From positions 2,542,001-2,606,000 of the forward strand of contig NC_079875.1 in NCBI RefSeq assembly GCF_029227915.1: DNA of 64,000 nucleotides. The letters run 5' to 3'. The position numbers and the translations under genes are program-made. Source of the stretch: Hydractinia symbiolongicarpus (Eukaryota; Cnidaria; Hydrozoa; Anthoathecata; Hydractiniidae). The first letter of the stretch is position 1. Each line of letters begins with the position of its first letter. Below are positions 1 through 12,400 of this stretch, in pieces. Under the pieces are notes generated by a model. It was given only the letters and a program-made list of their open reading frames with translations. It was not told the origin of the DNA and searched no databases.

Positions 1-210
1 GTCACAGTCCAAAGTTAGTTCAATTAACTCCCACATTCTATCGTTTCACTGTTAAAAGCGATGCAACCTATTAATATGAGAAAAATATTGCTAAATACAT
101 GTTGGTACGAACATGTGACGCAACCGTTGTAACTCAAACGGATTGAAACTATTAGAAAGTCAGTGAAATGTAATTTTTGAAACTGTCGCTAATTCTTCAG
201 CGCGAGATAA
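1..210 (+). repeat. Partial monomer cut by the left window edge
   Basis: The window opens inside a monomer, at its GTCACAGTCCAAAGTTAG block, and runs through the usual 3' part to the first complete unit start at 211. This stretch closely resembles 5081-5140 at first (both read CCCACATTCTATCG, a rare variant), so it belongs to the mixed left-hand monomer pool. The array therefore continues beyond the left edge. Confidence 0.95.
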
Positions 211-957
211 CGGCTAGGATTGGTCCCACAGTAAAAAATGACTTATTAATCAAAATTTTTAAATGAAGCACTACAACAGCGTCCAGTGTAATCGCTCAGT
301 TCCGGCAACCAGGTCAAATTAAGAAGAATGTTATTTCTTGGAGTCCAATTTTCTCATTTATCACATTTATCAGGTCACAGTCAAATGTTAGTTCAATTAA
401 GTCCCATAGTCAATCGTTTCATTGTTAAAAGCGATGCAGCCTAGTAATACCAGAAAAATATCGCTAAATACATGTTGGTGGGAATATGTGACCCAATCGT
501 TGTAACTCAAACGAACTGACACCGTTAGAAAGTCAATGAACTGTACTTTGTGAAGCTGTCGTTAATTCTTTAGCGCGAGATAACGGCTAGGATTGGTCCC
601 ACAGTAAAAAATGACTTATTAATCTAAATTTTTAAATGAACCACTACCACAGCGTCCAGTGTAATCGCTGAGTTCCGGCAATCAGGTCAAATTAAGAAGA
701 ATGTTATTTCTTGGAGTACAATTGTCTCACTTATAACATTTATCAGGTCACAGTCCAAAGTTAGTTCAATTAAGACCCACTGTCAATCGTTTCATTGTTA
801 AAAGCGATGCAACCTAGTAATACCAGAAAAATATCGCTAAATACATGTTGGTACGAATATGTGAACCAACCATTGAAACTCAAACGGACTTACACCGTTA
901 GAAAATCAATGAAATGTAGTTTTTGAAACTGTCGCTATTCCTTCAGCGCGCGATAAC

Positions 958-1280
958 GGCTAGGATTGGTCCCACGGTAAAGAATGACTTATTTATCTGA
1001 ATTTTTAAATGAAGCGCTGCCACAGCGCCCAGTGTAATCGCTGAGTTCCGGCAATCCTGTCAAATTAAGATGAATGTTTTTTCTTGGAATTCAATTGTCT
1101 CATTTATCACATGTATCAGGTCACAGTCCAAAGTTAGTTCAATTAAGTCCCACATTCAATCGTTTCACTGTTAAAAGCAATGCAACCTAGTAATAACAGA
1201 TAAATATCGCTAAATACATGTTTGTACGAATATGTGACGAATATATTTAAAACTGTCTCTATTTCTTCACCGCGCGCAAA
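958..1280 (+). repeat. Short monomer variant (49-bp deletion), first of 22
   Basis: This unit is 323 bp instead of ~373. In place of the ~60 bp between the ATGTGAC and AAACTGTC blocks it has only GAATATATTTA, so the text reads GAATATGTGACGAATATATT with a direct GAATAT repeat across the scar. The same scar is in the units starting at 958, 1654, 3840, 4909, 5976, 7418, 9233, 10303, 12865, 14308, 15376, 19801, 23111, 25675, 27866, 31550, 34116, 36716, 41938, 43381, 45941 and 48875. One shared breakpoint implies a single origin followed by spread. Sub-variants exist: ATGAGACG replaces ATGTGACG in several, three are 322 bp (starts 4909, 7418, 14308), and at 36961 and 49120 a further base is lost (GATAAAATCG). 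Confidence 0.93.
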
Positions 1281-4200
1281 CGGCTAGGATTGGTCCCACA
1301 GTTAAAAAGTAACTTTTTTATCATAATTTTTAAATGAAGCGCTACCACAGCGCCCGGTGTAATCGCTGAGTTGCGGCAATTATGTTAGATTAAGAAGAAT
1401 GTTATTTCTTGGAGTCCAATTGTCTCACTTTCACATTTATAAGGTCACAGTCCAAAATCAGTTCAATTAAGTTCCACAGTCAATCGTGTCATTGTTAAAA
1501 GCGATGCAGCCTAGTAATACCAGAAAAATATCGCTAAATACATGTTGGTACGAATATGTGACCCAACCGTTGTAACTCAAACGAACTGACACCGTTAGAA
1601 ATTCAATGAAATGTACTTTTTGAAACTGTCGCTAATTTTTCAGCGCGAGATAACGGTTAGGATTGGTCCCATAGTAAAAAATGACTTATTAATCAAAATC
1701 TTTAAATGAAGCACTACCACAGCGTCCAGTGTAATCGCTGAGTTCCGGCAATCATGTCAAATTAAGATGAATGTTTTTTCTTGGAATTCAATTGTCTCAT
1801 TTATCACATGTATCAGGTCACAGTCCAAAGTTAGTTCAATTATGTCCCACATTCAATCGTTTCACTGTTAAAAGCGATGCAACCTAGTAATAACAGATAA
1901 ATATCGCTAAATACATGTTTGTACGAATATGTGACGAATATATTTAAAACTGTCTCTATTTCTTCAGCGCGGGATAACGGCTAGGGTTGGTCCCACAGTA
2001 AAAAAATGACTTACTTATCTAAATTTTTAAATGAAGCGCTACCATAGCGCCCAGTGTAATCGCTCAGTTCCGGCAATCATGTCAAATTAAAAAGAATGTT
2101 ATTTCTTGAAGTCCAATTGTCTCACTTTCACATTTATAAGGTCGCAGTCTAAAATCAGTTCTATTTATTCCCATAGTCAATCGTTTCACTGTTAAAAGCG
2201 ATGCAACCTATTAATATGAGAAAAATATCGCTAAATACATGTTGGTACGAATATGTGACGCAACGGTTGTAACTGAAGCGGATTGATACCGTTAGAAAGT
2301 CAATGAAATGTGGTTTTTGAAACTGTCGCTATTTCTTCAGCGCACGATAACTGCTAGGATTGGTCCCACAGTAAAGAATGACTTACTTATCAAAATTTTT
2401 AAATGAAGCGCTACCACAGCGCCTGGTGTAATCGCTGAGTTCCAGCATGCACGTCAAATTAAGAAGAATGTTATTTCTCGGATTCCAATTGTCTCATTTA
2501 TCACATTTATCAGGTCACAGTCCAAAGTTAGTTCAATTAAGTCCCACAGTCAATCGTTTCATTGTTAAAAGCTATGCAACCTAGTAATACCAGAAAAATA
2601 TCGCTAAATACATGTTGATACGAATATGTGACACAACCATTGAAACTCAAACGGACTTACAGCGTTAGAAAATCAATGAAATGTAGTTTTGAAACTGTCG
2701 CTATTCCTTTAGCGCGCGATAACGGCTAGGATTGGTCCCACAGTAAAAAATGACTTACTTATCTAAATTTTTAAATGAAGCGCTACCATAGCGCCCAGTG
2801 TAATCGCTCAGTTTCAGCAATCATGTCAAATTAAAAAGAATGCTATTTCTCGGAGTCCAATTGTCTCATTTATCACATGTATCAGGTCACAGTCCAAAGT
2901 TAATTCAATTAAGTCCCACAGCCAATTGTTTTACTGTTAAAAGCGATGCAACCTATTAATATGAGAAAAATATCGCTAAATACATGTTGGTACGAATATG
3001 TAACCCAATTGTTGTAACTCAAACGGACTGACATCAATTGAAAGTCAGTGAAATGTACTATTTGAAACTCTCTCTATTTCCTCAGCTCGCGCTAACGGCT
3101 AGGATTGGTCCCACAGTTAAAAAGTGACTCTTTATCTTAATTTTTAAATGAAGCGCTACCACAGCGCCCGGTGTAATCGCTGAGTTGCGGCAATTATGTC
3201 AAATTAAGAAGAATGTTATTTCTTGGAGTCCAATTGTCTCACTTTCACATTTATAAGTTCACAGTCCAAAATCAGTTCAATTAAGTCCCACAGTCAATCG
3301 TGTCATTGTTAAAAGCGATGCAGCCTAGTAATACCAGAAAAATATCGCTAAATACATGTTGGTACGAATATGTGACCCAACCGTTGTAACTCAAACGAAC
3401 TGACACCGTTAGAAAGTCAATGAAATGCACTTTTTGAAACTGTCGCTAATTCTTCAGCGCGAGATAACGGTTAGGATTGGTCCCACAGTTAAAAAGTGAC
3501 TTTTTTATATTAATTTTTAAATGAAGCGCTACCACAGCGCCCGGTGTAATCGCTGAGTTGCGGCAATTATGTCAAATTAAGAAGAATGTTAATTCTTGGA
3601 GTCCAATTGTCTCACTTTCACATTTATAAGGTCACAGTCCAAAATCAGTTCAATTAAGTCCCACAGTCAATCGTGTCATTGTTAAAAGCGATGCAGCCTA
3701 GTAATACCAGAAAAATATCGCTAAATACATGTTGGTACGAATATGTGACCCAACCATTGAAACTCAAACGGACTTACAGCGTTAGAAAATCAATGAAATG
3801 TAGTTTTGAAACTGTCGCTATTCCTTTAGCGCGCGATAACGGCTAGGATTGGTCCCACGGTAAAGAATGACTTATTTATCTGAAATTTTAAATGAAGCGC
3901 TGCCACAGCGCCCAGTGTAATCGCTGAGTTCCGGCAATCATGTCAAATTAAGACGAATGTTTTTTCTTGGAATTCAATTGTCTCATTTATCACATGTATC
4001 AGGTCACAGTCCAAAGTTAGTTCAATTATGTCCCACATTTAATCGTTTCACTGTTAAAAGCGATGCAACCTAGTAATAACAGATAAATATCGCTAAATAC
4101 ATGTTTGTACGAATATGTGACGAATATATTTAAAACTGTCTCTATTTCTTCACCGCGCGCAAACGGCTAGGATTGGTCCCACAGTTAAAAAGTGACTTTT

Positions 4201-5398
4201 TTATCTTAATTTTTAAATGAAGCGCTACCACAGCGCCCAGTGTAATCGCTGAGTTGCGGCAATTATGTCAAATTAAGAAGAATGTTATTTCTTGGAGTCC
4301 AATTGTCTTACTTTCACATTTCTAAGGTCACAGTCCAAAATCAGTTCAATTAAGTCTCACAGTCAATCGTGTCATTGTTTAAAGCGATGCAGCCTAGTAA
4401 TACAAGAAAAATATCGATAAATACATGTTGGTACGAATATGTGACCCAACCGTTGTAACTCAAACGAACTGACACCGTTAGAAAGTCAATGAAATGTACT
4501 TTTTGAAACTGTCGCTAATTCTTCAACGCGAGATAACGGTTAGGATTGGTCCCACAGTAAAAAATGACTTATTAATCAAAATTTTTAAATGAAGCACTAC
4601 CACAGCGTCCAGTGTAATCGCTGAGTTCCGGCAATCAGGTCAAATTAAGAAGAATGTTATTTCTTGGAGTCCAATTTTCTCATTTATCACATTTATCAGG
4701 TCACAGTCCAAAGTTAGTTCAATTAAGTCCCACAGTCAATCGTTTCATTGTTAAAACTATGCAACCTAGTAATACCAGAAAAATATCGCTAAATACATGT
4801 TGGTACGAATATGTGACCCAACCATTGAAACTCAAACGGACTTACACCGTTAGAAAATCAATGAAATGTAGTTTTTGAAACTGTCGCTATTCCTTTAGCG
4901 CGCGATAACGGCTAGGATTGGTCCCACGGTAAAGAATGACTTATTTATCTGAATTTTTAAATGAAGCGCTGCCACAGCGCTCAGTGTAATTGCTGAGTTC
5001 CGGCAATCATGTCAAATTAAGATGAATGTTTTTTCTTGGAATTCAATTGTCTCATTTATCACATGTATCAGGTCACAGTCCAAAGTTAGTTCAATTAACT
5101 CCCACATTCTATCGTTTCACTGTTAAAAGCGATGCAACCTAGTTTTAACAGATAAATATCGCTAAATACATGTTTGTACGAATATGTGACGAATATATTT
5201 AAAACTGTCTCTATTTCTTCACCGCGCTAACGGCTAGGATTGGTCCCACAGTTAAAAAGTGACTTTTTTATCTGAATTTTTAAATGAAGCGCTACCACAG
5301 CGCCCGGTGTTATCGCTGAGTTGCGGCAATCATGTCAAATTAAGGAGAATGTTATTTTTTGGAGTCCAATTGTCTCACTTTCACATTTATAAAGTCAC

Positions 5399-7800
5399 AG
5401 TCCAAAATCAATTCAATTTAGTCCCACAGTTAATCGTTTTGCTGTTAAAAGCGATACAACCTAGTAACACCGGAAAGATATCACGAAATACATGTTGGTA
5501 AGAATATGTGACTCAACCGTTGTAACTCAAACGGATTGAAACTGTTAGAAAGTCAATGAAATGTACTTTTTGAAACTGTCTCTATTCCTTCAGCGCGGGA
5601 TAACGGCTAGGATTGGTCCCACAGTAAAAAATGACTTACTTATCTAAATTTTCAAATGAAGCGCTACCATAGCGCCCAGTGTAATCGCTCAGTTCCGGCA
5701 ATCATGTCAAATTAAAAAGAATGTTATTTCTTGAAGTCCAATTGTCTCACGTATAACAATTATCAGGTCACAGTCAAAAGTTTGTTCAATTAAGTCCCAC
5801 AGTCAAACGTTTCATTGTTAAAAGCTATGCAACCTAGTAATACCAGAAAAATATCGCTAAATACATGTTGGTACGAATATGTGACCCAACCATTGAAACT
5901 CAAACGGACTTACACCGTTAGAAAATCAATGAAATGTAGTTTTGAAACTGTCGCTATTCCTTTAGCGCGCGATAACTGCTAGGATTGGTCCCACGGTAAA
6001 GAATGATTTTTTTATCTGAATTTTTAAATGAAGCGCTGCCACAGCGCCCAGTGCGATCGCTAAGTTCCGGCAATCATGTCAAATTAAGATGAATGTTTTT
6101 TCTTGGAATTCAATTGTCTCATTTATCACATGTATCAGGTCACAGTCCAAAGTTAGTTCAATTAAGTCCAACATTCAATCGTTTCACTGTTAAAAGCGAT
6201 GCAACCTAGTAATAACAGATAAATATCGCTAAATACATGTTTGTACGAATATGTGACGAATATATTTAAAACTGTCTCTATTTCTTCACCGCGCGCTAAC
6301 GGCTAGGATTGGTCCCACAGTTAAAAAGTGACTTTTTTATCTTAATTTTTAAATGAAGCGCTACCACAGCGCCCGGTGTAATGGCTGAGTTGCGGCAATC
6401 ATGTCAAGTTAAGAAAAATGTTATTTCTTGGAGTCCAATTGTCTCACTTTCACATTTATAAGGTCACAGTCCAAAGTTAGTTCAATTAAGTCCCACAGTC
6501 AATCGTTTCATTGTTAAAATCTATGCAACCTAGTAATACCAGAAAAATATCGCTAAATACATGTTGGTACGAATATGTGACCCAACCATTGAAACTCAAA
6601 CGGACTTACACCGTTAGAAAATCAATGAAATGTAGTTTTTGAAACTGTCGCTGTTCCTTTAGCGCGTGATAACGGCTAGGATTGGTCCCACGGTAAAGAA
6701 TGACTTATTTATCTGAATTTTTAAATGAAGCGCTGCCACAGCGCCCAGTGTAATTCCTGAGTTCCGGCAATCATTTCAAATTAAGATGAATGTTTTTTCT
6801 TGGAATTCAATTGTCTCATTTATCACATGTATCAGGTCACAGTCTAAAATCAGTTCAATTTAGTCCCACAGTTAATCGTTTTGCTGTTAAAAGCGATACA
6901 ACCTAGTAACACCGGAAAGATATCACGAAATACATGTTGGTAAGAATATGTGACTCAACCGTTGTAACTCAAACGGATTGAAACTGTTAGAAAGTCAATG
7001 AAATGTACTTTTTGAAACTGTCTCTATTCCTTCAGCGCGGGATAACGGCTAGGATTGGTCCCACAGTAAAAAAGAACTTACTTATCTAAATTTTCAAATG
7101 AAGCGCTACCATAGCTCCCAGTGTAATCGCTCAGTTCCGGCAATCATGTCAAATTAAAAAGAATGTTATTTCTTGAAATCCAATTGTCTCACGTATAACA
7201 TTTATCAGGTCACAGTCAAAAGTTTGTTCAATTAAGTCCCACAGTCAATCGTTTCATTGTTAAAAGCCATGCAACCTAGTAATACCAGAAAAATATCGCT
7301 AAATACATGTTGGTACGAATATGTGACCCAACCATTGAAACTCAAACGGACTTACACCGTTAGAAAATCAATGAAATGTAGTTTTGAAACTGTCGCTATT
7401 CCTTTAGCGCGCGATAACGGCTAGGATTGGTCCCACGGTAAAGAATGACTTTTTTATCTGAATTTTTAAATGAAGCGCTGCCACAGCGCCCAGTGTGATC
7501 GCTAAGTTCCGGCAATCATGTCAAATTAAGATGAATGTTTTTTCTTGGAATTCAATTGTCTCATTTATCACATGTATCAGGTCACAGTCCAAAGTTAGTT
7601 CAATTAAGTCCCACATTCAATCGTTTCACTGTTAAAAGCGATGCAACCTAGTAATAACAGATAAATATCGCTAAATACATGTTTGTACGAATATGTGACG
7701 AATATATTTAAAACTGTCTCTATTTCTTCACCGCGCTAACGGCTAGGATTGGTCCCACAGTTAAAAAGTGACTTTTTTATCTTAATTTTTAAATGAAGCG
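5399..7800 (+). repeat. Partial four-monomer repeat, ~1,442-bp period, two copies
   Basis: About 5399-6360 and 6841-7800 match closely at an offset of 1,440-1,442 bp (unit starts 5604/7046, 5976/7418, 6300/7740). Shared rare variants include CACAGTTAATCGTTTTGC (5430 and 6872), GTCAAAAGTTTG and the GATCGCTAAGTTCC form. The match fades after ~6360/7800, where one copy reads GTGTAATGGC and the other GTGTAATCGC. The same TTAATCG monomer type reappears at 10826, 15899 and 20324 inside HOR-A, so this may be an ancestor or fragment of it. Confidence 0.75.
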
Positions 7801-9429
7801 CTACCACAGCGCCCAGTGTAATCGCTGAGTTCCGGCAATCACGTGAAATTAAGAAGAATATTTTTTCTTTGAGTCCAATTGTCTCATTTATCACATTTAT
7901 CAGGTCACAGTCCAAAGTTAGTTCAATTAAGTCCCACAGCCAATCGTTTTACTGTTAAAAGCGATGCAACCTATTAATATGAGAAAAATATCGCTAAATA
8001 CATGTTGGTACGAATATGTGACCCAACCGTTGTAACTCAAACGGACTGACATCAATTGAAAGTCAGTGAAATGTAGTATTTGAAACTCTCTCTATTTCTT
8101 CAGCTCGCGCTAACGGCTAGGATTGGTCCCACAGTTAAAAAGTGACTTTTTTATCTTAATTTTTAAATGAAGCGCTGCCACAGCGCCCAGTGTAATCGCT
8201 GAGTTACGGCAAACATGTCAAATTAAGAAGAATGTTATTTCTTGGAGTCCGATTGTCTCACTTTCACAATTATAAGGTCACAGCATGAAATCAGTTCAAA
8301 GAAGTCCCACAGTCAATCGTGTCATTGTTAAAAGCGATGCAGCCTAGTAATACCAGAAAAACATCGCTAAATACACGTTGGTACGAATATGTGACTCAAC
8401 CGTTGTAACTCAATTGGATTAATACTGTTAGAAAGTCAGTGAAATGTAGTTTTTGAAACTGTCTCTACTTCTTCAGCGTGCGATAACGGCTAGGATTGGT
8501 CCCGCAGTAAAGAATGACTTATTTATCTAAATTTTTAAATGAAGCGCTACCACAGCGCCCAGTGTAATCGCTGAGTTCCGGCAATCACGTGAAATTAAGA
8601 AGAATATTTTTTCTTGGAGTCCAATTGTCTCATTTATCACATTTATCAGGTCACAGTCCAAAGTTAGTTCAATTAAGTCCCACAGTCAATCGTGTCATTG
8701 TTAAAAGCGATGCAGCCTAGTAATACCAGAAAAACATCGCTAAATACACGTTGGTACGAATATGTGACCCAACCGTTGTAACTCAAACGAACTGACACCG
8801 TTAGAAAGTCAATGAAATGTACTTTTTGAAACTGTCGCTAATTCTTCAGCGCGAGATAACGGTTAGGATTGGTCCCACAGTAAAAAATGACTTATTAATC
8901 ATAAATTTTAAATGAAGCACTACCACAGCGTCCAGTGTAATCGCTGAGTTCCGGCAATCAGGTCAAATTAAGAAGAATGTTGTTTCTTGGAGTCCAATTT
9001 TCTCATTTATTACATTTATCAGGTCACAGTCCAAAGTTAGTTCAATTAAGTCCCACAGTCAATCGTTTCATTGTTAAAAGCGATGCAACCTAGTAATACG
9101 AGAAAAATATCGCTAAATACATGTTGGTACGAATATGTGACCCAACCATTGAAACTCAAACGGACTTACACCGTTAAAAAATCAATGAAATGTAGTTTTT
9201 GAAACTGTCGCTATTCCTTCAGCGCGCGATAACAGCTAGGATTGGTCCCACGGTAAAGAATGACTTATTTATCTGAATTTTTAAATGAAGCGCTGCCACA
9301 GCGCCCAGTGTAATCGCTGAGTTCCGGCAAACATGTCAAATTAAGATGAATGTTTTTTCTTGGAATTCAATTGTCTCATTTATCACATGTATCATGTCAC
9401 AGTCCAAAGTTAGTTCAATTAAGTCCCAC

Positions 9430-12400
9430 ATTCAATCGTTTCACTGTTAAAAGCGATGCAACCTAGTAATAACAGATAAATATCGCTAAATACATGTTTG
9501 TACGAATATGAGACGAATATATTTAAAACTGTCTTTTTTTCTTCACCGCGCGCTAACGGCTAGGATTGGTCCCACAGTTAAAAAGTGACTTTTTCATCTT
9601 AATTTTTAAATGAAGCGCTACCACAACGCCCGGTGTAATCGCTGAGTTGCGGCAATCATGTCAAATGAAGAAGAATGTTATTTCTTGGAGTCAAATTGTC
9701 TCACTTTCACATTTAAAAAGGTCACAGTCCAAAATCAGTTCAATTAAGTCCCACAGTCAATCGTTTTGCTGTTAAAAGCGATACAACCTAGTAACACCGG
9801 AAAGATATCACGAAATACATGTTGGTAAGAATATGTGACTCAACCGTTGTAACTCAAACGGATTGAAACTGTTAGAAAGTGAATGAAATGTACTTTTTGA
9901 AACTGTCTCTATTCCTTCAGCGCGGGATAACGGCTAGGATTGGTCCCACAGTAAAAAATGACTTACTTATCAAAATTTTTAAATGAAGCGCTACCACAGC
10001 GCCCGGTGTAATCGCTGAGTTCCGGCAATCACGTCAAATTAAGAAGAATGTTATTTCTTGGAGTCCAATTGTCTCATTTATCACATTTATCAGGTCACAG
10101 TCCAAAGTTAGTTCAATTAAGTCCCACAGTCAATCGTTTCATTGTTAAAAACTATGCAACCTAGTAATACCAGAAAAATATTGCTAAATACATGTTGGTA
10201 CAAATATGTGACCCAACCATTGAAACTCAAACGGACTTACACCGTTAGAAAATCAATAAAATGTAGTTTTGAAACTGTCGCTATTCCTTTAGCGCGCGAT
10301 AACGGCTAGGATTGGTCCCACGGTAAAGAATGACTTTTTTATCTGAATTTTTAAATGAAGCGCTGCCACAGCGCCCAGTGTGATCGCTAAGTTCCGGTAA
10401 TCATGTCAAATTAAGATGAATGTTTTTTCTTGGAATTCAATTGTCTCATTTATCACATGTATCAGGTCACAGTCCAAAGTTAGTTCAAGTAAGTCCCACA
10501 TTCAATCGTTTCACTGTTAAAAGCGATGCAACCTAGTAATAACAGATAAATATCGCTAAATACATGTTTGTACGAATATGTGACGAATATATTTAAAACT
10601 GTCTCTATTTCTTCACCGCGCGCTAACGGCTAGGATTGGTCCCACAGTTAAAAAGTGACTTTTTTATCTTAATTTTTAAATGAAGCGCTACCACAGCGCC
10701 CGGTGTAATGGCTGAGTTGCGGCAATCATGTCAAATTAAGAAAAATGTTATTTCTTGGAGTCCAATTGTCTCACTTTCACATTTATAAGGTCACAGTCCA
10801 AAATCAGTTCAATTTAGTCCCACAGTTAATCGTTTTGCTGTTAAAAGCGATACAACCTAGTAACACCGGAAAGATATCGCGAAATACATGTTGGTAAGAA
10901 TATGTGACTCAACCGTTGTAACTCAAACGGATTGAAACTGTTAGAAAGTCAATGAAATGTACTTTTTGAAACTGTCTCTATTCCTTCAGCGCGGGATAAC
11001 GGCTAGGATTGGTCCCACAGTAAAAAATGACTTACTTATCTAAATTTTTAAATGAAGCGCTACCATAGCGCCCAGTGTAATCGCTCAGTTCCGGCAATCA
11101 TGTCAAATTAAAAAGAATGGTATTTCTTGAAGTCCAATTGTCTCACGTAAACATTTATAAGGTCACAGTCTAAAATCAGTGCTATTTAGTCCCATAGACA
11201 ATCGTTTCACTGTTAAAAGCGATGCAACCTATTAATATGAGAAAAATATCGCTAAATACATGTTGGTACGAATATGTGACGCAACCGTTGTAACTGAAGC
11301 GGATTGATACCGTTAGAAAGTCAATGAAATGTGGTTTTTAAAACTGTCGCTATTTCTTCATCGCGCGATAACGGCTAGGATTGGTCCCACAGTAAAGAAT
11401 GACTTACTTATCAAAATTTTTAAATGAAGCGCTACCACAGTGCCCGGTGTAATCGCTGAGTTCCGGCAATCACGTCAAATTAAGAAGAATGTTATTTCTC
11501 GGAGTCCAATTGTCTCATTTATCACATTTATCAAGGCACAGTCCAAAGTTAGTTCAATTAAGTCCCACAGCCAATCGTTTTACTGTTAAAAGCGATGCAA
11601 CCTATTAATATGAGAAAAATATCGCTAAATACATGTTGGTACGAATATGTGACCCAACCGTTGTAACTCAAACGGACTGACATCAATTGAAAGTCAGTGA
11701 AATGTAGTATTTGAAACTCTCTCTTTTTCTTCAGCTTGCGCTAACGACTAGGATTGGTCCCACAGTTAAAAAGTGACTTTTTTATCTTAATTTTTAAATG
11801 AAGCGCTGCCACAGCGCCCAGTGTAATCGCTGAGTTACGGCAAACATGTAAAATTAAGAAGAATGTTATTTCTTGGAGTCCGATTGTCTCACTTTCACAA
11901 TTATAAGGTCACAGCATGAAATCAGTTCAAAGAAGTCCCACAGTCAATCGTTTCATTGTTAAAAGCGATACAACCTAGTAATACCGGAGAAGATATCACG
12001 AAATACATGTTGGTACGAATATGTGACTCAACCGTTGTAACTCAATTGGATTAATACTGTTAGAAAGTCAGTGAAATGTAGTTTTTAAAACTGTCTCTAC
12101 TTATTCAGCGCGCGATAACGGCTAGGATTGGTCCCGCAGTAAAGAATGACTTATTTATCTAAATTTTTAAATGAAGCGCTACCACAGCGCCCAGTGTAAT
12201 CGCTGAGTTCCGGCAATCACGTGAAATTAAGAAGAATATTTTTTCTTGGAGTCCAATTGTCTCATTTATCACATTTATCAGGTCACAGTCCAAAGTTAGT
12301 TCAATTAAGTCCCACAGTCAATCGTGTCATTGTTAAAAGCGATGCAGCCTAGTAATACCAGAAAAACATCGCTAAATACACGTTGGTACGAATATGTGAC

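Larger units (their letters stand above)
211..9429 (+). repeat. Left block: diverged mixed monomers without a clean higher-order repeat
   Basis: Unit starts, with s marking a unit of 322-324 bp: 211, 584, 958s, 1281, 1654s, 1978, 2351, 2723, 3096, 3468, 3840s, 4164, 4537, 4909s, 5231, 5604, 5976s, 6300, 6673, 7046, 7418s, 7740, 8114, 8488, 8860, 9233s. Seven of the 22 short units begin here, the highest density in the window. Neighbouring monomers differ at many positions, and several types alternate irregularly: a GATGAATG/GGAATTC type, a GCACT..AGCGT type and a CTCGCGCTAACGG type. Only a partial four-monomer periodicity is visible (about 5399-7800). This is the least homogenised part of the window, consistent with an older flank of the array; that reading is inference. 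Confidence 0.9.

Noticed and set aside
4654-4878. Reading frame of 74 codons (MLFLGVQFSHLSHLSG...), with relatives at 13680-13871, 18056-18247, 28681-28872, 45535-45801 and 46647-46871
   Set aside because: All start in the same AATGTTATTTCTTGG block of the monomer. Most of the 174 units break the frame with stops or indels, no frame crosses more than about one unit, and there is no gene context. The peptides are translations of satellite sequence.
5259-5501. 80-codon frame and a similar one at 43135-43350
   Set aside because: Same monomer region read from a nearby chance start codon; not conserved in neighbouring units.
10001-10019. Possible CENP-B box on the minus strand (ACCGGGC after AGCGATTAC)
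   Set aside because: Only the CGGG core and the CG of TTCG line up with the consensus NTTCGNNNNANNCGGGN; the TT and the central A do not match. Other CGGG occurrences in the monomers (GCGCGGGATAAC) fit worse.
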